A stretch of 10,808 nt of DNA from positions 1-10,808 of the forward strand of contig JAADIW010000162.1 in NCBI GenBank assembly GCA_013151115.1, read 5' to 3'. The notes under the pieces are model-generated. The model did not search any database and was not told where the DNA came from. It saw only the letters and a program-made list of their open reading frames with translations. The translations under genes were made by a program, and so were the position numbers. The DNA comes from Caldisericota bacterium. Its GTDB lineage: Bacteria; Bipolaricaulota; Bipolaricaulia; Bipolaricaulales; Bipolaricaulaceae. Below, piece by piece: positions 1 to 7,058 of this stretch (position 1 is the first letter of the stretch; each line of letters opens with the position of its first letter).

Positions 1-2
1 TG

Positions 3-1100
3 GTCCCCTTCGCGGAAGGCCCATCCCTTTTCCTCATGGAGCTCAATCTCGTCTCGGCGGGAATCCCCACGGCCGAGGGAGCATCGGGGGTCCTCGGCCT
101 AAAGCTCGAGGGACGAGAGGAAGCGCTTTCCTACGACCCAAAAACCGGCCGTGCCACGGGGGAATTCATCTTGATCCTGCACTACGAGCTCCTGGACGAA
201 CGCAGGGGATTTATAAAAGGCCACACCGAGGGCGAAATGGACGCGTTCGCGCCTCGCACGGAGACGATGCGGGGGAGATTATCGATGCGCTTCCCCCACG
301 GACTACAGCCCGCGCCCGGAGGCCGAGCCACCGCGGAGATCACCTCCTTGGAGATGAGGCTCTCCTCCCCAATACTGGGCGTGATCGAAGCGATCCGCCT
401 TTCTCTGTGGGTGAGGCTCGACTGGAACAGGTCCCTCGCCCCGGCGGCGTTCCTGCGCATCCAACCGGTGTTCATCGGGCGTGATTCCTCCGACCCCAAC
501 GCTACCGGGAGGGCGTTTCCCCAACTCATGAAGCGGGCGGTAGAGCTCTGGGAGCGCTGCGGGAGCGTGCGGTGTGTGAAGTTCGCGGTGAACCGCCCCA
601 TCTACCTCGATCGGCCCGCGTACCGGATATTGGAGAGCGAGGCCGAGGCGGCTTCCCTCCGGGGCGAAGTGGACGTGGTCGATGCGGTGGAAGTGTTCGT
701 GGTAGAACGGATGGAATTCGCCTGCTCATGGGGCGGCGGGGCCTGCTTCTCATCCGGCACTGCCGCGGCAAAGGTGGTCACCTGTGATCAGCAGCTGGAG
801 ACCCCCTCCCCCTGCCCGGGCTACTGTCCCGCGACGTGTCCAACCTGTCCCCCATGCCGGGAGGGCGAAGTGAACTACTACCACCTGGCTCACGAGCTCG
901 GCCATGTCCTGAACCTCTCCCATCCCCACACCCACCACGGTGCCCTGGTCACGGGAACCCCGGGCTCCAACATGGAGCCGAGTGGGTTATGTTGTGATAA
1001 CCCGGGGGTCCAGAGCGCCCACAACTGCCGGTCCGCCTCAAATCCCCTGTTTTACTGGGGACGCTCTACCTGTAGGGGGGATCCGGATATCGATGGTTGA
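3..1100 (+). CDS. Putative secreted metzincin-type zinc metalloprotease, 5' partial
   Basis: The frame is open to the left window edge. The first ATG (36) has no Shine-Dalgarno site before it (pyrimidine-rich ccatcccttttcctc), so the true start and any signal peptide probably lie outside the window. Counting from that ATG (354 aa), residues 286-296 read HELGHVLNLSH, an extended zinc motif HExxHxx(G/N)xxH with Asn where most metzincins have Gly. SNMEPSG (about 311-317) follows as a likely Met-turn. Glu287 would be the catalytic base and His286/290/296 the zinc ligands. The catalytic part holds about 12 cysteines, including a tight Cys/Pro cluster at 260-274 directly before the zinc helix, which suggests disulfides and export. 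Residues 1-170 look beta-rich, and I do not recognise them. Substrate unknown. The gene converges on tyrS. Protease call fairly safe; family and role uncertain. Confidence 0.8.
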   Translation, partial: VPFAEGPSLFLMELNLVSAGIPTAEGASGVLGLKLEGREEALSYDPKTGRATGEFILILHYELLDERRGFIKGHTEGEMDAFAPRTETMRGRLSMRFPHGLQPAPGGRATAEITSLEMRLSSPILGVIEAIRLSLWVRLDWNRSLAPAAFLRIQPVFIGRDSSDPNATGRAFPQLMKRAVELWERCGSVRCVKFAVNRPIYLDRPAYRILESEAEAASLRGEVDVVDAVEVFVVERMEFACSWGGGACFSSGTAAAKVVTCDQQLETPSPCPGYCPATCPTCPPCREGEVNYYHLAHELGHVLNLSHPHTHHGALVTGTPGSNMEPSGLCCDNPGVQSAHNCRSASNPLFYWGRSTCRGDPDIDG

Positions 1101-1112
1101 GGGATTTCTTCC

Positions 1113-1154
1113 CCCCGGGAAGGGCCCCCGGAGATCGTGGCGCCCTTCCCGGGG
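1113..1154. terminator. 13-bp perfect inverted repeat between converging genes
   Basis: The arms CCCCGGGAAGGGC (1113-1125) and GCCCTTCCCGGGG (1142-1154) are exact reverse complements around a 16-nt loop. The repeat lies between the protease stop (1100) and the tyrS stop (1166), where a bidirectional terminator would be expected. Neither side has a clean U-tract: on the minus strand the stem is followed by GGAAGAAATC, on the plus strand by AATAGC. It may be a weak or factor-assisted terminator, or mainly an RNA 3'-end stabiliser. Confidence 0.5.
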
Positions 1155-1165
1155 AATAGCACCCG

Positions 1166-2374
1166 TTACGGCGGCAGGATCCTGGCGAACCGACGACGCC
1201 CCACCCGGAGGACGAGGGGCTCCGTAAGGGGGATCCTGGCGTCCCGGGAGGCCACCTTCTCCCCGTTCACCCACACCCCGCCCTGCTCCACCAGCCGTCG
1301 CGCCTCCGAGCGCGAGGAGACGAGCCCCGAAGCGGAGAGGAGGTCGATGATCCACACCGTCCCCGCCTCGTCCACGAGCTCCGGGGGCATCCGTACCTCC
1401 GGCATCTCCTCCGGGGGTTTTTCCTGTTCGAACACGCGCTCGAAGTGGAGTTTGGCCCGGTCGGCCGCCTCCTCCCCGTGGAACTGGGCCACGATCTCCC
1501 ACGCGAGTCGCTTCTTCGCCTCCTTGGGGTGAAGGCCCTTCACCTCGTCCCAGGGGACATCGGTGAGGAGGGCGAAGTACTGGGGCATGAGCTCATCGGG
1601 CAGGGACATGACCTTCCCGAACTGCTCCTCGGGGGCCTCCGCGATCCCGATGTAATTCCCCCGGGACTGGGACATGGCGTGTACCCCATCGGTCCCGATG
1701 AGAAGCGGCATGGTGAGGATCACCTGGGGCTCTTGACCGTACTCCCGCTGGATCTCCCGGCCGATCAGCAGGTTGAACCGTTGGTCCGAGCCCCCGAGCT
1801 CCACGTCGGCCCGGATGGCCACGGAGTCGTATGCCTGTGCCAGGGGATACAGGAACTCCATGATGGTGATGGGGATGCCCTCCTCGAAGCGGCGCTTGAA
1901 GTCGTCCCGCTCCAACATCCGCGCCACGGTGTACTTGGAGGTGAGGACGATCACATCCTCGAACGTGAGCTTCCCCAACCACTCCGAGTTGTAGCGCACC
2001 TCCGTCCTTTCGGGATCCAGGATCTTGAACGCCTGGTCCCGGTAGGAGGCCATGTTACGCTCGATCTCCTCCGGGGACATCGGGGGCCGGGTCTTGGCCC
2101 GCCCGGATGGGTCGCCGATCCGGCGGGTGAAATCGCCCACCACGAGGACCGCGATGTGGCCGAGGTCCTGGAAAAGTCGGAGCTTCCGCAGGACCACCGC
2201 GTGTCCCAGGGTGAGTTGCGGAGCCGAGGGGTCGATCCCCAGCTTCACCCGGAGGGGCACGCCTTCCCGGTAATAACGCTCGAGCTTCCGGGCGAGCTCC
2301 TCCTCGGGGAGGAGGGTCTCGGCGTTCCTCCTGATGAGCTCGATGTCCCGCTTGATCCGCGCCGCGACCTCCAT
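1166..2374 (-). CDS. tyrS: Tyrosyl-tRNA synthetase with non-canonical HIGH and KMSKS motifs
   Basis: Class I synthetase that activates tyrosine with ATP and charges tRNA-Tyr in the cytoplasm. At 402 aa it fits the long TyrRS group typified by Thermus. Visible in order: LGIDPSAPQLTLGH (45-58, HIGH region), DFTRRIGDPSGR (81-92), GGSDQRFN (194-201, tyrosine/ATP pocket), TMPLLIGTDG (221-230), AMSQSRGNYIGI (233-244, KMSKS loop) and a C-terminal S4 RNA-binding domain (about 340-400, with SRSEARRLVEQGGVWVNG). The HIGH position reads TLGH and KMSKS reads AMSQS, so the first His and both lysines are absent; I checked these codons in the DNA. The start ATG follows AAGGAGG (2385-2379) with a 4-nt spacer; that site overlaps the gyrA stop. 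The 10-nt gap to gyrA implies one transcript and probable translational coupling. No frameshift or truncation is seen, so the gene looks functional. Confidence 0.96.
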   Translation of the reverse strand: MEVAARIKRDIELIRRNAETLLPEEELARKLERYYREGVPLRVKLGIDPSAPQLTLGHAVVLRKLRLFQDLGHIAVLVVGDFTRRIGDPSGRAKTRPPMSPEEIERNMASYRDQAFKILDPERTEVRYNSEWLGKLTFEDVIVLTSKYTVARMLERDDFKRRFEEGIPITIMEFLYPLAQAYDSVAIRADVELGGSDQRFNLLIGREIQREYGQEPQVILTMPLLIGTDGVHAMSQSRGNYIGIAEAPEEQFGKVMSLPDELMPQYFALLTDVPWDEVKGLHPKEAKKRLAWEIVAQFHGEEAADRAKLHFERVFEQEKPPEEMPEVRMPPELVDEAGTVWIIDLLSASGLVSSRSEARRLVEQGGVWVNGEKVASRDARIPLTEPLVLRVGRRRFARILPP

Positions 2375-2378
2375 CGGC

Positions 2379-2385
2379 CCTCCTT
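2379..2385 (-). promoter_or_regulatory. tyrS ribosome binding site overlapping the gyrA stop
   Basis: The minus strand reads TGAAGGAGGGCCGATG. The final A of the gyrA TGA is the first A of AAGGAGG, four bases before the tyrS ATG. Ribosomes terminating on gyrA are therefore placed on the tyrS start, which argues for coupled expression. Confidence 0.8.
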
Positions 2386-4778
2386 CAGATGATCACCACC
2401 GACGCCACCCGGTCCCCATCCCCGAGGCGCATCAACCGCACCCCCCGCGCATAGCGGGAGAAGACGGAGACCTCGTCGACGGGAAAGCGGATGACCTTCC
2501 CCTTGGCGGTGAAGACGAGCGCCTCGGCCCCGGATGACACCGGGACCACCGCCACCAACGGCCCCGCGGCCTCGTCCAGCTTGATGGCGATGACCCCCTT
2601 GCCGCCGCGCCCCTGGAGGGGGAACTCATCGGGCACGATGCGTTTCCCGTAGCCGTTGGCGGTGACGAAGAGGAGGTGCTCCGGCAACGATCCCGTCGGC
2701 CACCACACCATCCCCACCACCGAATCGCCCTCGTCGAGACGGATCCCGATCACCCCTTTGGAGGGGCGCCGGGTCAGGCGGACCTCCTCTTCCCGGAACC
2801 GGATGGCCTTGCCCTGCGAGGTGGCGATGAGGACCTCCCCCTTTCCCCGGCTGACGAGGGCCTCCACGAGCCGATCCGCGTCCACCGCGGTGTAGGCCAC
2901 GATCCCCTTGGAGTGCGCATTGGCGTAGTCGGAGAGGCGGTTGCGATTGACGATCCCCCGTCGGGTGACGAATAGGCAATGGCCCCGTCCGTAGTCCTCC
3001 ACCGCCAGGGCGGCACGGATCTCCTCCTCCTGGGCGATCTCCAGGTACTGGCGCAGGTTCTTCCCCGTGGAGTCACGGTTGCCTACGGGAAGCCGGCTCA
3101 AGGGGAGTTTGAACACCTTGGCCATGTCGGTGAAGAGGAGGAGGTCACAGTAGGTGTCGGCGGGGACCATCACCCGGAGGAAGTCCCCCTCCCGCGTGCG
3201 GATCCCGATCACGCCCTTTCCGCCGCGTCCCTGGGCCCGGAAGGCGCCGCGTTCGGTCACGTTGACGTAGCCCTTGGCGGTGACGGCGACGATCACCTCC
3301 CTGCGGGGGACGATCGGTTCCTCCAGCACCTCCTCGGCCTCGGACACGATCTCGGTGCGGCGCTCGTCCCCGTATCTCTCGGCGATCTGCGAGAGCTCCT
3401 CGTGGATGAGCCGATCCCTCTTCTTGGGATCGGCCAGGATCGCCTCGTACTCGGCGATCTTCACCTTGAGCTCGGCGAGTTCCTTCTCGACCGCCTGACG
3501 TTCCATCCGGGTGAGCTGGGATAGGCGCATCTTGAGGACGGCGTCGGCCTGGCGATCCGTGAGGCCGATCTCCGCCATCAGGAGGACCTTCGCCTCCTCG
3601 GGATCCTTGGCGGAGCGCACGATCTCCACCACCTCATCGAGCCGTTCCAGGGCCTTGCGAAAGCCCTCCAGGATCTCGGCGCGCTCCTTGGCCTGGCGTA
3701 GGCGATAGCGGGTGCGGCGATCCACCACCCCGCGCCGGAAGTCGAGGAAGATCCGCAGGAGAGTGGGGAGGGGGAGGACCCGGGGCGCGCCGTCCACGAT
3801 CACAAGGAAATGGCAGGAATAGGTACGCTCGAGGGGCGTGAGCTTGAAGAGCTTGTAGAGGACGGCGTTTGGGTCCGCCCCCTTCTTGAGCTCCACCACG
3901 ATCCTCAGCCCCTCGCGATCGGACTCGTCCCTGAGATCCGCGATCCCCTCGATCTCGCCGGACTTGACCTTGGCAGCGATGGACTCGAGGATGGCGGCCT
4001 TGCGCACTTGATAGGGTATCTCGGTGATCACGATCCGGTGTCCGTCCACGAAGGTACGGGCACGCACCCGGAAGCGCCCCTGTCCGGTCTCATAAGCCTT
4101 CTTTATCCCCTCCCTCCCCACGATCAGGCCCCCGGTGGGGAAATCAGGCCCCGGGAGGAACGGCAACAACTCCTCCACGGTGGCGTCGGGGTGCTCGAGC
4201 ACGTAGAGGGTCGCCCGGATGAGCTCGCGGAGGTTGTGAGGAGGGATCTGTGTCGTCATCCCCACCGAGATCCCCCAGGCACCGTTGGCGAGCACATGGG
4301 GGAACTTCGCCGGCAGGACCTCCGGCTCCTTCAGGGAGTCATCGAAGTTGGGGACGAATTCGACCGTTTCCTCCGCGAGCTCCTCGAAGAACTCCATGGC
4401 GATGGGGGCAAGGCGGGCCTCGGTGTAACGCATGGCCGCCGGCTCATCCCCGTCGATGGAGCCGAAGTTCCCCTGCCCGTCCACCAGCGGGTAGCGGGTG
4501 GAGAACGGTTGGGCCATGTTGACCAGGGCCTCGTAGACGGCCATATCCCCGTGGGGGTGGTATTTACCCAGGGTCTCCCCCACGATGCGGGCCGATTTCT
4601 TGTGTGGCCGACCGGGCGTGAGACCGAGTTCCTTCATGGTGTAAAGGATGCGGCGCTGGACCGGCTTGAGGCCGTCCCTGACGTCGGGGATAGCGCGTCC
4701 GCGGATCACCGAGATGGCGTAGTCGATGTACGACTGCTCCATCTCCTCTTCTATGAAAGTTACTTCGATCTTCCCCAT
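2385..4778 (-). CDS. gyrA: DNA gyrase subunit A (type IIA topoisomerase)
   Basis: With GyrB (not in the window) it would introduce negative supercoils using ATP; this subunit cuts and religates DNA through a tyrosine. In the 797-aa product: IDYAISVIRGRAIPDVRDG (about 18-36), KPVQRRIL, GKYHPHGD (71-78), YPLVDGQGNFGSIDGD (96-111) and the catalytic Tyr118 in AMRYTEARLAP. The tower and coiled-coil arm (about 350-470) follow, then a beta-pinwheel C-terminal domain. A GyrA-box-like QGRGGKG lies at 516-522, where gyrases have QRRGG(K/R)G, and a second copy at 722-728. I call it GyrA rather than ParC because the box is in the expected first-blade position, but its second residue is Gly, not Arg. I chose the start at 4778: GGAGG lies 5 nt before it and the protein begins MGKIEVTFIEEEM. 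An upstream in-frame start at 4823 falls inside the promoter -35 box. The quinolone turn has Met79 and Glu83 (E. coli Ser83 and Asp87). Confidence 0.95.
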   Translation of the reverse strand: MGKIEVTFIEEEMEQSYIDYAISVIRGRAIPDVRDGLKPVQRRILYTMKELGLTPGRPHKKSARIVGETLGKYHPHGDMAVYEALVNMAQPFSTRYPLVDGQGNFGSIDGDEPAAMRYTEARLAPIAMEFFEELAEETVEFVPNFDDSLKEPEVLPAKFPHVLANGAWGISVGMTTQIPPHNLRELIRATLYVLEHPDATVEELLPFLPGPDFPTGGLIVGREGIKKAYETGQGRFRVRARTFVDGHRIVITEIPYQVRKAAILESIAAKVKSGEIEGIADLRDESDREGLRIVVELKKGADPNAVLYKLFKLTPLERTYSCHFLVIVDGAPRVLPLPTLLRIFLDFRRGVVDRRTRYRLRQAKERAEILEGFRKALERLDEVVEIVRSAKDPEEAKVLLMAEIGLTDRQADAVLKMRLSQLTRMERQAVEKELAELKVKIAEYEAILADPKKRDRLIHEELSQIAERYGDERRTEIVSEAEEVLEEPIVPRREVIVAVTAKGYVNVTERGAFRAQGRGGKGVIGIRTREGDFLRVMVPADTYCDLLLFTDMAKVFKLPLSRLPVGNRDSTGKNLRQYLEIAQEEEIRAALAVEDYGRGHCLFVTRRGIVNRNRLSDYANAHSKGIVAYTAVDADRLVEALVSRGKGEVLIATSQGKAIRFREEEVRLTRRPSKGVIGIRLDEGDSVVGMVWWPTGSLPEHLLFVTANGYGKRIVPDEFPLQGRGGKGVIAIKLDEAAGPLVAVVPVSSGAEALVFTAKGKVIRFPVDEVSVFSRYARGVRLMRLGDGDRVASVVII

Positions 4779-4783
4779 CGGAG

Positions 4784-4788
4784 CCTCC
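4784..4788 (-). promoter_or_regulatory. gyrA ribosome binding site fixing the start at 4778
   Basis: GGAGG on the minus strand lies 5 nt before the ATG at 4778-4776. It supports this start over the in-frame upstream codon at 4823, which has no such site. Confidence 0.8.
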
Positions 4789-4794
4789 ACGTTG

Positions 4795-4823
4795 ATATTA
4801 AGAAATGTGCGATTAGATCTCAA
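4795..4823 (-). promoter_or_regulatory. sigma70-type promoter for gyrA-tyrS
   Basis: On the minus strand TTGAGA (4823-4818, 5 of 6 to the -35 consensus) is followed after exactly 17 nt by TAATAT (4800-4795, 4 of 6 to the -10). Transcription would begin near 4788, giving a leader of only about 10 nt that starts at or inside the Shine-Dalgarno site. I see no operator or leader structure downstream of it. Confidence 0.65.
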
Positions 4824-4904
4824 GTTTTACGCGCTGCAGTGCGGCACCGACGCGCGGTGTTCTGGGGGCGCAGGTGGGGGGAAGGGCGAGTTGTTAACGT
4901 GTGC

Positions 4905-4926
4905 AAAAAGCGGATCGTGGACCGCT
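4905..4926 (-). terminator. Weak terminator-like hairpin upstream of gyrA promoter
   Basis: The minus strand reads AGCGG-TCCACGAT-CCGCT and runs into TTTTT (4909-4905). The stem is 5 bp, extendable by 2 bp with a bulge. It sits upstream of the gyrA promoter, so it could only stop leftward transcripts arriving from the tkt side. The short stem makes this uncertain. Confidence 0.25.
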
Positions 4927-4964
4927 CCGTTCCCCATCGGCCATCACCACGTCCCCTTGGGGGT

Positions 4965-4970
4965 TATAAT
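4965..4970 (+). promoter_or_regulatory. tkt promoter -10 box
   Basis: A perfect TATAAT lies 27 nt before the tkt ATG. Transcription would start near 4977 with a leader of about 20 nt that contains the ribosome site (gggagga, 4988-4994). No good -35 is found at 16-19 nt spacing (the 17-nt position reads CATCAC) and there is no TGn extension, so an activator or another sigma factor may help. Confidence 0.6.
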
Positions 4971-4997
4971 CGTCTCCGTGTTCCGAAGGGAGGAAGA

Positions 4998-7058
4998 ATG
5001 GCGATGAAGACCACGCTCGAGGAGCGTTGTGTGAACGCGATCCGGTTCCTGGCCGCGGACATGATCCAGGAGGCGAACTCCGGCCACCCCGGCCTCCCGC
5101 TTGGGGCGGCCCCCATGGCCTATGTGCTGTGGGCGAGGCACCTGAAACACAACCCGAAGGATCCCAAATGGTTCGATCGCGACCGGTTCGTGCTTTCCGC
5201 GGGCCACGGTTCGGCGATGCTCTACGCCCTGCTCCACCTCACGGGCTACGACCTCCCCCTGGAGGAGCTCAAGCGCTTCCGACGGTGGGGCAGCAAGACC
5301 CCGGGCCATCCGGAGGCGGATTGCGCCCCGGGGGTGGAGGTGACCACCGGCCCTCTGGGACAGGGGATCGCCATGGCGGTGGGGATGGCCATCGCCGAGG
5401 CGCACCTCGCCGCGGTTTTCAACCGTCCCGGCCACGCGATCGTCGACCATTACACCTACGTCCTCGCCTCGGACGGGGATCTCATGGAGGGGGTCTGCGC
5501 CGAGGCCTGCTCCCTGGCCGGACACTTGAAGCTCGGGAAGTTGATCGTCCTCTTCGACGATAACCGCGTGTCCCTCGCGGGGACCACCGATCTCGCGTTC
5601 ACCGAGGACGTGCTCGCCCGGTTCGAGGCCTACGGGTGGCATGCCCAGCGGGTCGAGGACGGGAACGATCTCGAGGCAATCGACGCCGCCATCCGGAGGG
5701 CCAAGGAGGTCGGGGATAGGCCCTCGATCATCGCGGTGCGCACCGTGATCGGGTACGGGGCCCCCACCAAACAGGGCACCTACAAGGTCCACGGGGCGCC
5801 GCTGGGGGAGGAGGAACTCCGGGCCGCGAAGGAACGCCTGGGATGGCCCACCGAGCCCAAATTCTACGTGCCCGACGACGTCCTCGCGCACTTCCGTGCC
5901 GCCGTCGAGCGGGGAGAGAAGTGGGAGAGGGATTGGTCCGAACGCTTCGCACGTTACCGTGCCGAGTACCCGGAGCTCGCCGCCGAGCTCGAGCGGAGGA
6001 TGCGCGGCGAACTCCCTGCGGGCTGGGATAGGGGGCTTCCGGAATTCCCCCCTGATGAGGTGGGCACCGCCACCCGCAAGGCATCGGGGGCGGTTTTACA
6101 AGCCCTCGGGGAGGCGATCCCCGAACTCATCGGGGGCTCGGCGGATCTCAACCCCTCGGTCCACACCGTTCTACCCGGGAAAGGGGACTTCCAGGCCCCC
6201 GGGGAGAAGCCGGCCGGGGTCCAAGGGGATGCGGGTGGCCCCTGGGACTACTCCGGCCGCAACATCCACTTCGGCGTCAGGGAACACGCCATGGGGGCGA
6301 TCGCCAACGGCATCGCCCGCCACGGGGGGCTCATCCCCTTCGTGGGGACCTTCCTCGTCTTCTCGGATTACATGCGCCCGCCGATCCGCCTCGCGGCGAT
6401 GATGGGCTGCAAGGTGGTCTACGTGTTCACCCATGACTCGGTGGGAATCGGCCAGGACGGGCCCACCCACCAACCGGTGGAACAGATCGCATCCCTGCGG
6501 GCGGTACCGGAGCTCGTCGTGATCAGGCCCTCCGATGCCAACGAGGTCCGCGAGGCCTGGATCGCGGCGCTTTCCCGCGATGGCCCCACGGCGTTGATCC
6601 TCACCCGCCAGAACCTCCCCGTCTTGGATCGGGGCCGCTACGCCTCCGAGGTGGAGCTCCACAAGGGTGCCTACGTCCTCTGGCAGGCGAGGGAGGGGAC
6701 GCCGGACGTGATCATCATCGCCACCGGTTCCGAGATCCATGTGGCCCTACGGGCCGCCGAGATCCTCGCCGAGGAGGGGATAAACCCCAGGGTGGTGGCC
6801 ATGCCCTCGTGGGAGCTCTTCGAAGCACAACCGGACGGGTACAAGAGGGAGGTCCTGCCGCCGGAGGTGAGGGCCCGGGTGGCGGTCGAGGCCGGGGTAC
6901 GCCTCGGCTGGGAGCGCTACGTGGGGACCGAGGGGGCCGTGATATCGGTGGAGCGGTACGGGGCGAGCGCCCCGGGGAGCGAGGTCATGGAGAGATTCGG
7001 CTTCACCCCCGGAAATATCGCTAGGGTCGCCAAGGAGGTCATGGCCCGGATCCCGTGA
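4998..7058 (+). CDS. tkt: Transketolase
   Basis: Thiamine-diphosphate enzyme that moves two-carbon ketol units between sugar phosphates in the non-oxidative pentose phosphate pathway, and in the Calvin cycle where present. At 686 aa it is near the usual 660-690. Features in order: NSGHPGLPLGAAPMAYVLW (27-45, His30), RFVLSAGHGSAMLYALLH (63-80, His70), TPGHPE (101-106), TTGPLGQGIA, the ThDP/metal motif ASDGDLMEG (157-165) through DDNRVSL (187-193), GAPTKQGTYKVHG (254-266), then the pyrimidine domain with GGSADLNPS (379-387), GVREHAMGAIANGIA (Glu429 is the catalytic glutamate) and DGPTHQPVEQ (487-496). The third domain (about 555-686) carries TGSEIH. The start has gggagga 3-9 nt upstream. A longer open frame reaches back across antisense gyrA; homology and the promoter favour 4998. 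Divergent from gyrA and probably a single-gene transcript. Nothing odd in the protein. Confidence 0.97.
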   Translation: MAMKTTLEERCVNAIRFLAADMIQEANSGHPGLPLGAAPMAYVLWARHLKHNPKDPKWFDRDRFVLSAGHGSAMLYALLHLTGYDLPLEELKRFRRWGSKTPGHPEADCAPGVEVTTGPLGQGIAMAVGMAIAEAHLAAVFNRPGHAIVDHYTYVLASDGDLMEGVCAEACSLAGHLKLGKLIVLFDDNRVSLAGTTDLAFTEDVLARFEAYGWHAQRVEDGNDLEAIDAAIRRAKEVGDRPSIIAVRTVIGYGAPTKQGTYKVHGAPLGEEELRAAKERLGWPTEPKFYVPDDVLAHFRAAVERGEKWERDWSERFARYRAEYPELAAELERRMRGELPAGWDRGLPEFPPDEVGTATRKASGAVLQALGEAIPELIGGSADLNPSVHTVLPGKGDFQAPGEKPAGVQGDAGGPWDYSGRNIHFGVREHAMGAIANGIARHGGLIPFVGTFLVFSDYMRPPIRLAAMMGCKVVYVFTHDSVGIGQDGPTHQPVEQIASLRAVPELVVIRPSDANEVREAWIAALSRDGPTALILTRQNLPVLDRGRYASEVELHKGAYVLWQAREGTPDVIIIATGSEIHVALRAAEILAEEGINPRVVAMPSWELFEAQPDGYKREVLPPEVRARVAVEAGVRLGWERYVGTEGAVISVERYGASAPGSEVMERFGFTPGNIARVAKEVMARIP

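Noticed and set aside
1445..2392. 315-codon plus-strand frame over tyrS
   Set aside because: It is a shadow of tyrS on the opposite strand, with no motif, no ribosome site and complementary codon bias.
3810..4997. Open frame of about 400 codons antisense to gyrA that runs without a stop into tkt, giving a 1082-codon frame
   Set aside because: The translated part is Gly/His/Leu/Arg-rich with no recognisable domain, as expected for the complement of a GC-rich gene with strong third-position bias. Clear transketolase homology, a ribosome site and a -10 box all place the start at 4998.
4944..5891. 315-codon minus-strand frame over tkt
   Set aside because: It is antisense to the conserved transketolase N-terminal domain, with no domain or initiation signal of its own.
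7031..7058. Strong Shine-Dalgarno AAGGAGG followed by ATG and four codons (MARIP) at the end of tkt
   Set aside because: It is simply the codons KEVMARIP of transketolase. The downstream gene is on the other strand, so no reinitiation target exists.
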